This document shows, piece after piece, positions 30,201 to 45,639 of a stretch of DNA of 64,000 bases (positions are counted from its first letter, which is position 1; every line of letters begins with the position of its first letter). Under the pieces are notes generated by a model that did not search any database, had not been told where the DNA came from, and saw only the letters and a program-made list of their open reading frames with translations. The position numbers and the translations under genes were made by a program. The stretch covers positions 1-64,000 of the forward strand of contig CAXKVV010000081.1 of assembly GCA_964058805.1 (NCBI GenBank), read 5' to 3'. This DNA is from Schoenoplectus triqueter. Taxonomy: Eukaryota > Streptophyta > Magnoliopsida > Poales > Cyperaceae.

Positions 30201-33200
30201 ATTTATTGTCTCATAACTACATATAATTTCGTCAAAATTAATATAATTACACCTATTTGTGCCTATTAGACGATTATCCAATTAATACCTCGATATGAAT
30301 ATTCTACGACACCATGTTTGCACAAAACATAGGTAAAATGCACTAAAAGAACAACAGTTTAAACTAGCTGATTGAGTTTGTCAATTTTTTTACCGCATAA
30401 CTACATATAATTTCGTACAAATTAATATAATTACTTCGAATTATGCCTATTATAATATTATATAATTAAAACTTCGTTATAAATATTCTATGATGCAAAT
30501 TTGGCACAAAACATAAGTAGATGAATTAAAAACTGCTGTTTAAACAAGTTGTTTGACTTTTTTTAAATTTCTGGCCGCATAAACACACATAATTTCGTGA
30601 GAATTCATATAATTACTCCTAATCATGTCTATTATAAGATTGTTCAATGAAAACTTCGATATGAATATTCTACGACACTAATTTTACACAAAACACAAGT
30701 AAGATGCATTAAAAACAGCTGTTTAAATGAGTTATTTGAGTTTTTCAAAAATATTGGCGGCATAACTGCACATAATTTCTTATAAATTACTATAATTACT
30801 CCTAAATATGTCTATAGTAGGTTTTACCTATTGAAACTTCGAGATGAATGTTGTACAACACTAATTTTGCACAAAACTTAAGTAAGATGCATTAAAAACA
30901 GCTGTTTAAACAAGTGGTTTGATCGTTCCAAATTTTTTGGCCGCATAACTGTACATAATTTCGTATAAATTAATATAATTACTCCTAATCATGTAATTTA
31001 TATGATTTTTCACTGAACACGTTGATATGAATATTCTACGATACTAATTTTTCACAAAACATAAGTAAGATACTTTAGAAACTGCTATTAATAAAAAGAT
31101 TGTTTGAGTTTTTAACATTTTTGCCCTCAGAACTGCACATAATCTCTTGGAAATTAATATAACTACTACTAATTACGCCTATTGTAAAATTGTCCAATTA
31201 AAACTTCGATATGAATATTCAATAACGCCATTTTTGGACAAAACATAAGTAAGATGCGTTAAAAACTGCTGTTTAAACAAGTTGTTTGGCTTTTTGAAAT
31301 TTTTTGGCCGCACAACTACACATAATTTCGTGCAAATTAAAATAATCACTCCTGATTACGCCTATTATAAGATTGTCCTATTAAAATTTCGATATGAATA
31401 TTCTATGACGCTAATTCCGCGCAAAACATAAGTACGATGCATTAAAAACTGCTGTTTGAACAAGTTGTTTGAGTTTTTCATAATTTTTGGCCGAATAACT
31501 GCATATAATTCCGTGCAAATTAATACAATCACTCCTAGTTACGCCTATTACCAAATTGTCCAACTAGAAATTCGATATGAATATTCTATAACGCTAATAT
31601 TGCACAAAACATAAGTAAGATGTCCTAAAAATCGCTGTTTAAACAAGTTATTTGGCTTTATGAAAATTTATGGCCGCATAACTACACATAATTTGGTGCA
31701 AATTAATATAATTACTCCTAATTATGTCTATTATAAGATTGTTCAATTAACATTTCAAAATGAATATTTTAGGGCGCTATATTTCCTCAAAACATAAGTA
31801 AGATGCACTAGAAACTGCTATTTAAAAAAGTTAAGTTTTCCAACATTTTTGGCCTCATAACTACATATAATTTCGTGAAAATTAATATAATTACTCGTAA
31901 TTATGCCTATTAAAATATTAGCCGCTTTGCACTTCGATATGAACATTCTACGACACTAGGTTTGCACAAGACATAAGTAGGTGCATTAAAAACAACTGTT
32001 TAAATAAGTTGTTTGTGTTTAACAAAATTTTTGGCCGCGTAAATATACATAATTTCATGCAAATTAATATAATTACTCATAATTATGCCTATTATAAGAT
32101 TGTCTAATTAAAACTTCGATATGAATATCCTACGACGCTATTTTTCATAAAACATAAGTAAGATACATTAGAAACCGCTGTTTAAACACGTAGTTGAAGA
32201 ATTTTAACATTTTTTGACTCATAACTGCGCATAACTTCGTGAAAATTAATATAATTACTCCTAATTATACCTATTAGAAGATTATCCAATTAACACTTCG
32301 ATATGAACGATGTACGGCACAAATTTTGCACAAAACATAAATAAGATGCATTGAAAAAAGTTGTTTAAACAAATTGATTGAGTTTTTGAAATTTTTTGGC
32401 CGCATAACTACATATAATTTCGTAGAAATTAATATAATTACTCCTAATTAGGCCTATTATATGATTGTCCAATTATAACTTTGATATGAATATTCTATGA
32501 CGCTAATTTTGCACAAAATATAAGTAAGATGCATTAGAAACTGTTGTTTAAACAAGTTGTTTAAGATTTTCAACATTTTTTGCATCAAAACCACACATAA
32601 TTTCAAGAAAATTAATATAATTACTCCTAACTATGCCTATTATAAGATTGTCAAATTAACACTTCGATACGAATATCATAGGACTCTAATTTTTCATAAG
32701 ACATAAGTAAGATGCATTAGAAATTGCTGTTTAAACAAGTTGTTTAAGATTTTTAACATTTATTGCCTCATAATGACACATAATTTCGTGAAAATTAATA
32801 TAATTACTCCTAATTATTCCTATTAGAAGATTATCCAATTAACACTTCGATATGAACATTCTACGATATGAATTTCGCATAAAAAATAAGTAAGATGCAT
32901 TAAAAATAGCTGTTTAAACAAGTTGTTTTTGTTTTGTAAAATTTTTGGCTGCAAAACTAGACATAATTTCACGCAAATTAATATAATTACTCCTAATTAT
33001 GTCTATTAAATGATTTTCTAATTAACACTCCAATATGAATATCCTATAACTGTAATTTTTCATAAAACATAAATAAGATACATTTGAAATTGCTGTTTAA
33101 ACTAGTTGTTTAAGATTTTCAAAATTTATTGTCTCATAACTACATATAATTTCGTCAAAATTAATATAATTACACCTATTTGTGCCTATTAGACGATTAT

Positions 33201-36200
33201 CCAATTAATACCTCGATATGAATATTCTACGACACCATGTTTGCACAAAACATAGGTAAAATGCACTAAAAGAACAACAGTTTAAACTAGCTGATTGAGT
33301 TTGTCAATTTTTTTACCGCATAACTACATATAATTTCGTACAAATTAATATAATTACTTCGAATTATGCCTATTATAATATTATATAATTAAAACTTCGT
33401 TATAAATATTCTATGATGCAAATTTGGCACAAAACATAAGTAGATGAATTAAAAACTGCTGTTTAAACAAGTTGTTTGACTTTTTTTAAATTTCTGGCCG
33501 CATAAACACACATAATTTCGTGAGAATTCATATAATTACTCCTAATCATGTCTATTATAAGATTGTTCAATGAAAACTTCGATATGAATATTCTACGACA
33601 CTAATTTTACACAAAACACAAGTAAGATGCATTAAAAACAGCTGTTTAAATGAGTTATTTGAGTTTTTCAAAAATATTGGCGGCATAACTGCACATAATT
33701 TCTTATAAATTACTATAATTACTCCTAAATATGTCTATAGTAGGTTTTACCTATTGAAACTTCGAGATGAATGTTGTACAACACTAATTTTGCACAAAAC
33801 TTAAGTAAGATGCATTAAAAACAGCTGTTTAAACAAGTGGTTTGATCGTTCCAAATTTTTTGGCCGCATAACTGTACATAATTTCGTATAAATTAATATA
33901 ATTACTCCTAATCATGTAATTTATATGATTTTTCACTGAACACGTTGATATGAATATTCTACGATACTAATTTTTCACAAAACATAAGTAAGATACTTTA
34001 GAAACTGCTATTAATAAAAAGATTGTTTGAGTTTTTAACATTTTTGCCCTCAGAACTGCACATAATCTCTTGGAAATTAATATAACTACTACTAATTACG
34101 CCTATTGTAAAATTGTCCAATTAAAACTTCGATATGAATATTCAATAACGCCATTTTTGGACAAAACATAAGTAAGATGCGTTAAAAACTGCTGTTTAAA
34201 CAAGTTGTTTGGCTTTTTGAAATTTGTTGGCCGCACAACTACACATAATTTCGTGCAAATTAAAATAATCACTCCTGATTACGCCTATTATAAGATTGTC
34301 CTATTAAAATTTCGATATGAATATTCTATGACGCTAATTCCGCGCAAAACATAAGTACGATGCATTAAAAACTGCTGTTTGAACAAGTTGTTTGAGTTTT
34401 TCATAATTTTTGGCCGAATAACTGCATATAATTCCGTGCAAATTAATACAATCACTCCTAGTTACGCCTATTACCAAATTGTCCAACTAGAAATTCGATA
34501 TGAATATTCTATAACGCTAATATTGCACAAAACATAAGTAAGATGTCCTAAAAATCGCTGTTTAAACAAGTTATTTGGCTTTATGAAAATTTATGGCCGC
34601 ATAACTACACATAATTTGGTGCAAATTAATATAATTACTCCTAATTATGTCTATTATAAGATTGTTCAATTAACATTTCAAAATGAATATTTTAGGGCGC
34701 TATATTTCCTCAAAACATAAGTAAGATGCACTAGAAACTGCTATTTAAAAAAGTTAAGTTTTCCAACATTTTTGGCCTCATAACTACATATAATTTCGTG
34801 AAAATTAATATAATTACTCGTAATTATGCCTATTAAAATATTAGCCGCTTTGCACTACGATATGAACATTCTACGACACTAGGTTTGCACAAGACATAAG
34901 TAGGTGCATTAAAAACAACTGTTTAAATAAGTTGTTTGTGTTTAACAAAATTTTTGGCCGCGTAAATATACATAATTTCATGCAAATTAATATAATTACT
35001 CATAATTATGCCTATTATAAGATTGTCTAATTAAAACTTCGATATGAATATCCTACGACGCTATTTTTCATAAAACATAAGTAAGATACATTAGAAACCG
35101 CTGTTTAAACACGTAGTTGAAGAATTTTAACATTTTTTGACTCATAACTGCGCATAACTTCGTGAAAATTAATATAATTACTCCTAATTATACCTATTAG
35201 AAGATTATCCAATTAACACTTCGATATGAACGATGTACGGCACAAATTTTGCACAAAACATAAATAAGATGCATTGACAAAAGTTGTTTAAACAAATTGA
35301 TTGAGTTTTTGAAATTTTTTGGCCGCATAACTACATATAATTTCGTAGAAATTAATATAATTACTCCTAATTAGGCCTATTATATGATTGTCCAATTATA
35401 ACTTTGATATGAATATTCTATGACGCTAATTTTGCACAAAATATAAGTAAGATGCATTAGAAACTGTTGTTTAAACAAGTTGTTTAAGATTTTCAACATT
35501 TTTTGCATCAAAACCACACATAATTTCAAGAAAATTAATATAATTACTCCTAACTATGCCTATTATAAGATTGTCAAATTAACACTTCGATACGAATATC
35601 ATAGGACTCTAATTTTTCATAAGACATAAGTAAGATGCATTAGAAATTGCTGTTTAAACAAGTTGTTTAAGATTTTTAACATTTATTGCCTCATAATGAC
35701 ACATAATTTCGTGAAAATTAATATAATTACTCCTAATTATTCCTATTAGAAGATTATCCAATTAACACTTCGATATGAACATTCTACGATATGAATTTCG
35801 CATAAAAAATAAGTAAGATGCATTAAAAATAGCTGTTTAAACAAGTTGTTTTTGTTTTGTAAAATTTTTGGCTGCATAACTAGACATAATTTCACGCAAA
35901 TTAATATAATTACTCCTAATTATGTCTATTAAATGATTTTCTAATTAACACTCCAATATGAATATCCTATAACTGTAATTTTTCATAAAACATAAATAAG
36001 ATACATTTGAAATTGCTGTTTAAACTAGTTGTTTAAGATTTTCAAAATTTATTGTCTCATAACTACATATAATTTCGTCAAAATTAATATAATTATACCT
36101 ATTTGTGCCTATTAGACGATTATCCAATTAATACCTCGATATGAATATTCTACGACACCATGTTTGCACAAAACATAGGTAAAATGCACTAAAAGAACAA

Positions 36201-39200
36201 CAGTTTAAACTAGCTGATTGAGTTTGTCAAATTTTTTACCGCATAACTACATATAATTTCGTACAAATTAATATAATTACTTCGAATTATGCCTATTATA
36301 ATATTATATAATTAAAACTTCGTTATAAATATTCTATGATGCAAATTTGGCACAAAACATAAGTAGATGAATTAAAAACTGCTGTTTAAACAAGTTGTTT
36401 GACTTTTTTTAAATTTCTGGCCGCATAAACACACATAATTTCGTGAGAATTCATATAATTACTCCTAATCATGTCTATTATAAGATTGTTCAATGAAAAC
36501 TTCGATATGAATATTCTACGACACTAATTTTACACAAAACACAAGTAAGATGCATTAAAAACAGCTGTTTAAATGAGTTATTTGAGTTTTTCAAAAATAT
36601 TGGCGGCATAACTGCACATAATTTCTTATAAATTACTATAATTACTCCTAAATATGTCTATAGTAGGTTTTACCTATTGAAACTTCGAGATGAATGTTGT
36701 ACAACACTAATTTTGCACAAAACTTAAGTAAGATGCATTAAAAACAGCTGTTTAAACAAGTGGTTTGATCGTTCCAAATTTTTTGGCCGCATAACTGTAC
36801 ATAATTTCGTATAAATTAATATAATTACTCCTAATCATGTAATTTATATGATTTTTCACTGAACACGTTGATATGAATATTCTACGATACTAATTTTTCA
36901 CAAAACATAAGTAAGATACTTTAGAAACTGCTATTAATAAAAAGATTGTTTGAGTTTTTAACATTTTTGCCCTCAGAACTGCACATAATCTCTTGGAAAT
37001 TAATATAACTACTACTAATTACGCCTATTGTAAAATTGTCCAATTAAAACTTCGATATGAATATTCAATAACGCCATTTTTGGACAAAACATAAGTAAGA
37101 TGCGTTAAAAACTGCTGTTTAAACAAGTTGTTTGGCTTTTTGAAATTTTTTGGCCGCACAACTACACATAATTTCGTGCAAATTAAAATAATCACTCCTG
37201 ATTACGCCTATTATAAGATTGTCCTATTAAAATTTCGATATGAATATTCTATGACGCTAATTCCGCGCAAAACATAAGTACGATGCATTAAAAACTGCTG
37301 TTTGAATAAGTTGTTTGAGTTTTTCATAATTTTTGGCCGAATAACTGCATATAATTCCGTGCAAATTAATACAATCACTCCTAGTTACGCCTATTATCAA
37401 ATTGTCCAACTAGAAATTCGATATGAATATTCTATAACGCTAATATTGCACAAAACATAAGTAAGATGTCCTAAAAATCGCTGTTTAAACAAGTTATTTG
37501 GCTTTATGAAAATTTATGGCCGCATAACTACACATAATTTGGTGCAAATTAATATAATTACTCCTAATTATGTCTATTATAAGATTGTTCAATTAACATT
37601 TCAAAATGAATATTTTAGGGCGCTATATTTCCTCAAAACATAAGTAAGATGCACTAGAAACTGCTATTTAAAAAAGTTAAGTTTTCCAACATTTTTGGCC
37701 TCATAACTACATATAATTTCGTGAAAATTAATATAATTACTCGTAATTATGCCTATTAAAATATTAGCCGCTTTGCACTTCGATATGAACATTCTACGAC
37801 ACTAGGTTTGCACAAGACATAAGTAGGTGCATTAAAAACAACTGTTTAAATAAGTTGTTTGTGTTTAACAAAATTTTTGGCCGCGTAAATATACATAATT
37901 TCATGCAAATTAATATAATTACTCATAATTATGCCTATTATAAGATTGTCTAATTAAAACTTCGATATGAATATCCTACGACGCTATTTTTCATAAAACA
38001 TAAGTAAGATACATTAGAAACCGCTGTTTAAACACGTCGTTGAAGAATTTTAACATTTTTTGACTCATAACTGCGCATAACTTCGTGAAAATTAATATAA
38101 TTACTCCTAATTATACCTATTAGAAGATTATCCAATTAACACTTCGATATGAACGATGTACGGCACAAATTTTGCACAAAACATAAATAAGATGCATTGA
38201 AAAAAGTTGTTTAAACAAATTGATTGAGTTTTTGAAATTTTTTGGCCGCATAACTACATATAATTTCGTAGAAATTAATATAATTACTCCTAATTAGGCC
38301 TATTATATGATTGTCCAATTATAACTTTGATATGAATATTCTATGACGCTAATTTTGCACAAAATATAAGTAAGATGCATTAGAAACTGTTGTTTAAACA
38401 AGTTGTTTAAGATTTTCAACATTTTTTGCATCAAAACCACACATAATTTCAAGAAAATTAATATAATTACTCCTAACTATGCCTATTATAAGATTGTCAA
38501 ATTAACACTTCGATACGAATATCATAGGACTCTAATTTTTCATAAGACATAAGTAAGATGCATTAGAAATTGCTGTTTAAACAAGTTGTTTAAGATTTTT
38601 AACATTTATTGCCTCATAATGACACATAATTTCGTGAAAATTAATATAATTACTCCTAATTATTCCTATTAGAAGATTATCCAATTAACACTTCGATATG
38701 AACATTCTACGATATGAATTTCGCATAAAAAATAAGTAAGATGCATTAAAAATAGCTGTTTAAACAAGTTGTTTTTGTTTTGTAAAATTTTTGGCTGCAA
38801 AACTAGACATAATTTCACGCAAATTAATATAATTACTCCTAATTATGTCTATTAAATGATTTTCTAATTAACACTCCAATATGAATATCCTATAACTGTA
38901 ATTTTTCATAAAACATAAATAAGATACATTTGAAATTGCTGTTTAAACTAGTTGTTTAAGATTTTCAAAATTTATTGTCTCATAACTACATATAATTTCG
39001 TCAAAATTAATATAATTACACCTATTTGTGCCTATTAGACGATTATCCAATTAATACCTCGATATGAATATTCTACGACACCATGTTTGCACAAAACATA
39101 GGTAAAATGCACTAAAAGAACAACAGTTTAAACTAGCTGATTGAGTTTGTCAATTTTTTTACCGCATAACTACATATAATTTCGTACAAATTAATATAAT

Positions 39201-42200
39201 TACTTCGAATTATGCCTATTATAATATTATATAATTAAAACTTCGTTATAAATATTCTATGATGCAAATTTGGCACAAAACATAAGTAGATGAATTAAAA
39301 ACTGCTGTTTAAACAAGTTGTTTGACTTTTTTTAAATTTCTGGCCGCATAAACACACATAATTTCGTGAGAATTCATATAATTACTCCTAATCATGTCTA
39401 TTATAAGATTGTTCAATGAAAACTTCGATATGAATATTCTACGACACTAATTTTACACAAAACACAAGTAAGATGCATTAAAAACAGCTGTTTAAATGAG
39501 TTATTTGAGTTTTTCAAAAATATTGGCGGCATAACTGCACATAATTTCTTATAAATTACTATAATTACTCCTAAATATGTCTATAGTAGGTTTTACCTAT
39601 TGAAACTTCGAGATGAATGTTGTACAACACTAATTTTGCACAAAACTTAAGTAAGATGCATTAAAAACAGCTGTTTAAACAAGTGGTTTGATCGTTCCAA
39701 ATTTTTTGGCCGCATAACTGTACATAATTTCGTATAAATTAATATAATTACTCCTAATCATGTAATTTATATGATTTTTCACTGAACACGTTGATATGAA
39801 TATTCTACGATACTAATTTTTCACAAAACATAAGTAAGATACTTTAGAAACTGCTATTAATAAAAAGATTGTTTGAGTTTTTAACATTTTTGCCCTCAGA
39901 ACTGCACATAATCTCTTGGAAATTAATATAACTACTACTAATTACGCCTATTGTAAAATTGTCCAATTAAAACTTCGATATGAATATTCAATAACGCCAT
40001 TTTTGGACAAAACATAAGTAAGATGCGTTAAAAACTGCTGTTTAAACAAGTTGTTTGGCTTTTTGAAATTTTTTGGCCGCACAACTACACATAATTTCGT
40101 GCAAATTAAAATAATCACTCCTGATTACGCCTATTATAAGATTGTCCTATTAAAATTTCGATATGAATATTCTATGACGCTAATTCCGCGCAAAACATAA
40201 GTACGATGCATTAAAAACTGCTGTTTGAACAAGTTGTTTGAGTTTTTCATAATTTTTGGCCGAATAACTGCATATAATTCCGTGCAAATTAATACAATCA
40301 CTCCTAGTTACGCCTATTACCAAATTGTCCAACTAGAAATTCGATATGAATATTCTATAACGCTAATATTGCACAAAACATAAGTAAGATGTCCTAAAAA
40401 TCGCTGTTTAAACAAGTTATTTGGCTTTATGAAAATTTATGGCCGCATAACTACACATAATTTGGTGCAAATTAATATAATTACTCCTAATTATGTCTAT
40501 TATAAGATTGTTCAATTAACATTTCAAAATGAATATTTTAGGGCGCTATATTTCCTCAAAACATAAGTAAGATGCACTAGAAACTGCTATTTAAAAAAGT
40601 TAAGTTTTCCAACATTTTTGGCCTCATAACTACATATAATTTCGTGAAAATTAATATAATTACTCGTAATTATGCCTATTAAAATATTAGCCGCTTTGCA
40701 CTTCGATATGAACATTCTACGACACTAGGTTTGCACAAGACATAAGTAGGTGCATTAAAAACAACTGTTTAAATAAGTTGTTTGTGTTTAACAAAATTTT
40801 TGGCCGCGTAAATATACATAATTTCATGCAAATTAATATAATTACTCATAATTATGCCTATTATAAGATTGTCTAATTAAAACTTCGATATGAATATCCT
40901 ACGACGCTATTTTTCATAAAACATAAGTAAGATACATTAGAAACCGCTGTTTAAACACGTCGTTGAAGAATTTTAACATTTTTTGACTCATAACTGCGCA
41001 TAACTTCGTGAAAATTAATATAATTACTCCTAATTATACCTATTAGAAGATTATCCAATTAACACTTCGATATGAACGATGTACGGCACAAATTTTGCAC
41101 AAAACATAAATAAGATGCATTGAAAAAAGTTGTTTAAACAAATTGATTGAGTTTTTGAAATTTTTTGGCCGCATAACTACATATAATTTCGTAGAAATTA
41201 ATATAATTACTCCTAATTAGGCCTATTATATGATTGTCCAATTATAACTTTGATATGAATATTCTATGACGCTAATTTTGCACAAAATATAAGTAAGATG
41301 CATTAGAAACTGTTGTTTAAACAAGTTGTTTAAGATTTTCAACATTTTTTGCATCAAAACCACACATAATTTCAAGAAAATTAATATAATTACTCCTAAC
41401 TATGCCTATTATAAGATTGTCAAATTAACACTTCGATACGAATATCATAGGACTCTAATTTTTCATAAGACATAAGTAAGATGCATTAGAAATTGCTGTT
41501 TAAACAAGTTGTTTAAGATTTTTAACATTTATTGCCTCATAATGACACATAATTTCGTGAAAATTAATATAATTACTCCTAATTATTCCTATTAGAAGAT
41601 TATCCAATTAACACTTCGATATGAACATTCTACGATATGAATTTCGCATAAAAAATAAGTAAGATGCATTAAAAATAGCTGTTTAAACAAGTTGTTTTTG
41701 TTTTGTAAAATTTTTGGCTGCAAAACTAGACATAATTTCACGCAAATTAATATAATTACTCCTAATTATGTCTATTAAATGATTTTCTAATTAACACTCC
41801 AATATGAATATCCTATAACTGTAATTTTTCATAAAACATAAATAAGATACATTTGAAATTGCTGTTTAAACTAGTTGTTTAAGATTTTCAAAATTTATTG
41901 TCTCATAACTACATATAATTTCGTCAAAATTAATATAATTACACCTATTTGTGCCTATTAGACGATTATCCAATTAATACCTCGATATGAATATTCTACG
42001 ACACCATGTTTGCACAAAACATAGGTAAAATGCACTAAAAGAACAACAGTTTAAACTAGCTGATTGAGTTTGTCAATTTTTTTACCGCATAACTACATAT
42101 AATTTCGTACAAATTAATATAATTACTTCGAATTATGCCTATTATAATATTATATAATTAAAACTTCGTTATAAATATTCTATGATGCAAATTTGGCACA

Positions 42201-43824
42201 AAACATAAGTAGATGAATTAAAAACTGCTGTTTAAACAAGTTGTTTGACTTTTTTTAAATTTCTGGCCGCATAAACACACATAATTTCGTGAGAATTCAT
42301 ATAATTACTCCTAATCATGTCTATTATAAGATTGTTCAATGAAAACTTCGATATGAATATTCTACGACACTAATTTTACACAAAACACAAGTAAGATGCA
42401 TTAAAAACAGCTGTTTAAATGAGTTATTTGAGTTTTTCAAAAATATTGGCGGCATAACTGCACATAATTTCTTATAAATTACTATAATTACTCCTAAATA
42501 TGTCTATAGTAGGTTTTACCTATTGAAACTTCGAGATGAATGTTGTACAACACTAATTTTGCACAAAACTTAAGTAAGATGCATTAAAAACAGCTGTTTA
42601 AACAAGTGGTTTGATCGTTCCAAATTTTTTGGCCGCATAACTGTACATAATTTCGTATAAATTAATATAATTACTCCTAATCATGTAATTTATATGATTT
42701 TTCACTGAACACGTTGATATGAATATTCTACGATACTAATTTTTCACAAAACATAAGTAAGATACTTTAGAAACTGCTATTAATAAAAAGATTGTTTGAG
42801 TTTTTAACATTTTTGCCCTCAGAACTGCACATAATCTCTTGGAAATTAATATAACTACTACTAATTACGCCTATTGTAAAATTGTCCAATTAAAACTTCG
42901 ATATGAATATTCAATAACGCCATTTTTGGACAAAACATAAGTAAGATGCGTTAAAAACTGCTGTTTAAACAAGTTGTTTGGCTTTTTGAAATTTTTTGGC
43001 CGCACAACTACACATAATTTCGTGCAAATTAAAATAATCACTCCTGATTACGCCTATTATAAGATTGTCCTATTAAAATTTCGATATGAATATTCTATGA
43101 CGCTAATTCCGCGCAAAACATAAGTACGATGCATTAAAAACTGCTGTTTGAACAAGTTGTTTGAGTTTTTCATAATTTTTGGCCGAATAACTGCATATAA
43201 TTCCGTGCAAATTAATACAATCACTCCTAGTTACGCCTATTACCAAATTGTCCAACTAGAAATTCGATATGAATATTCTATAACGCTAATATTGCACAAA
43301 ACATAAGTAAGATGTCCTAAAAATCGCTGTTTAAACAAGTTATTTGGCTTTATGAAAATTTATGGCCGCATAACTACACATAATTTGGTGCAAATTAATA
43401 TAATTACTCCTAATTATGTCTATTATAAGATTGTTCAATTAACATTTCAAAATGAATATTTTAGGGCGCTATATTTCCTCAAAACATAAGTAAGATGCAC
43501 TAGAAACTGCTATTTAAAAAAGTTAAGTTTTCCAACATTTTTGGCCTCATAACTACATATAATTTCGTGAAAATTAATATAATTACTCATAATTATGCCT
43601 ATTAAAATATTAGCCGCTTTGCACTTCGATATGAACATTCTACGACACTAGGTTTGCACAAGACATAAGTAGGTGCATTAAAAACAACTGTTTAAATAAG
43701 TTGTTTGTGTTTAACAAAATTTTTGGCCGCGTAAATATACATAATTTCATGCAAATTAATATAATTACTCATAATTATGCCTATTATAAGATTGTCTAAT
43801 TAAAACTTCGATATGAATATCCTA

Positions 43825-45639
43825 CGACGCTATTTTTCATAAAACATAAGTAAGATACATTAGAAACCGCTGTTTAAACACGTAGTTGAAGAATTTTAAC
43901 ATTTTTTGACTCATAACTGCGCATAACTTCATGAAAATTAATATAATTACTCCTAATTATACCTATTAGAAGATTATCCAATTAACACTTCGATATGAAC
44001 GATGTACGGCACAAATTTTGCACAAAACATAAATAAGATGCATTGAAAAAAGTTGTTTAAACAAATTGATTGAGTTTTTGAAATTTTTTGGCCGCATAAC
44101 TACATATAATTTCGTAGAAATTAATATAATTACTCCTAATTAGGCCTATTATATGATTGTCCAATTATAACTTTGATATGAATATTCTATGACGCTAATT
44201 TTGCACAAAATATAAGTAAGATGCATTAGAAACTGTTGTTTAAACAAGTTGTTTAAGATTTTCAACATTTTTTGCATCAAAACCACACATATTTTCAAGA
44301 AAATTAATATAATTACTCCTAACTATGCCTATTATAAGATTGTCAAATTAACACTTCGATACGAATATCATAGGACTCTAATTTTTCATAAGACATAAGT
44401 AAGATGCATTAGAAATTGCTGTTTAAACAAGTTGTTTAAGATTTTTAACATTTATTGCCTCATAATGACACATAATTTCATGAAAATTAATATAATTACT
44501 CCTAATTATTCCTATTAGAAGATTATCCAATTAACACTTCGATATGAACATTCTACGATATGAATTTCGCATAAAAAATAAGTAAGATGCATTAAAAATA
44601 GCTGTTTAAACAAGTTGTTTTTGTTTTGTAAAATTTTTGGCTGCAAAACTAGACATAATTTCACGCAAATTAATATAATTACTCCTAATTATGTCTATTA
44701 AATGATTTTCTAATTAACACTCCAATATGAATATCCTATAACTGTAATTTTTCATAAAACATAAATAAGATACATTTGAAATTGCTGTTTAAACTAGTTG
44801 TTTAAGATTTTCAAAATTTATTGTCTCATAACTACATATAATTTCGTCAAAATTAATATAATTACACCTATTTGTGCCTATTAGACGATTATCCAATTAA
44901 TACCTCGATATGAATATTCTACGACACCATGTTTGCACAAAACATAGGTAAAATGCACTAAAAGAACAACAGTTTAAACTAGCTGATTGAGTTTGTCAAT
45001 TTTTTTACCGCATAACTACATATAATTTCGTACAAATTAATATAATTACTTCGAATTATGCCTATTATAATATTATATAATTAAAACTTCGTTATAAATA
45101 TTCTATGATGCAAATTTGGCACAAAACATAAGTAGATGAATTAAAAACTGCTGTTTAAACAAGTTGTTTGACTTTTTTTAAATTTCTGGCCGCATAAACA
45201 CACATAATTTCGTGAGAATTCATATAATTACTCCTAATCATGTCTATTATAAGATTGTTCAATGAAAACTTCGATATGAATATTCTACGACACTAATTTT
45301 ACACAAAACACAAGTAAGATGCATTAAAAACAGCTGTTTAAATGAGTTATTTGAGTTTTTCAAAAATATTGGCGGCATAACTGCACATAATTTCTTATAA
45401 ATTACTATAATTACTCCTAAATATGTCTATAGTAGGTTTTACCTATTGAAACTTCGAGATGAATGTTGTACAACACTAATTTTGCACAAAACTTAAGTAA
45501 GATGCATTAAAAACAGCTGTTTAAACAAGTGGTTTGATCGTTCCAAATTTTTTGGCCGCATAACTGTACATAATTTCGTATAAATTAATATAATTACTCC
45601 TAATCATGTAATTTATATGATTTTTCACTGAACACGTTG
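43825..45639. repeat. Terminal truncated HOR copy 16
   Basis: The last copy follows the reference unit for 1815 bp and stops 169 bases into monomer 10, after AACACGTTG. Other copies continue with ATATGAATATT; here the sequence switches abruptly to GC-rich non-satellite DNA starting TGCGACCC. There is no gradual decay of repeat identity before the break. That favours an insertion or rearrangement in a homogeneous array over a natural degenerate array edge. Confidence 0.9.

Larger units (their letters stand above)
1..45639. repeat. Satellite array of 16-monomer higher-order repeats
   Basis: Seen directly: a head-to-tail AT-rich satellite with no usable reading frame. The phase chosen here (first base of the window) recurs at 1, 2924, 5847, 8770, 11693, 14616, 17539, 20462, 23385, 26308, 29210, 32133, 35056, 37979, 40902 and 43825. 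The period is exactly 2923 bp, except 2902 bp for the copy starting at 26308. This gives fifteen full copies plus 1815 bp of a sixteenth. Copies are nearly identical by eye, while the sixteen monomers inside each copy are clearly diverged; this is the definition of a higher-order repeat. The array runs off the left edge, so its true size is unknown. Such arrays are known from centromeres and heterochromatic blocks; which one this is cannot be read from the sequence. Confidence 0.97.

Noticed and set aside
1..45639. CRISPR-like or prokaryotic repeat array
   Set aside because: Repeats are about 183 bp with no unique spacers, nested in a 2923-bp HOR, in DNA that carries plant-type introns and a plant LTR retrotransposon. 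It is a eukaryotic satellite.
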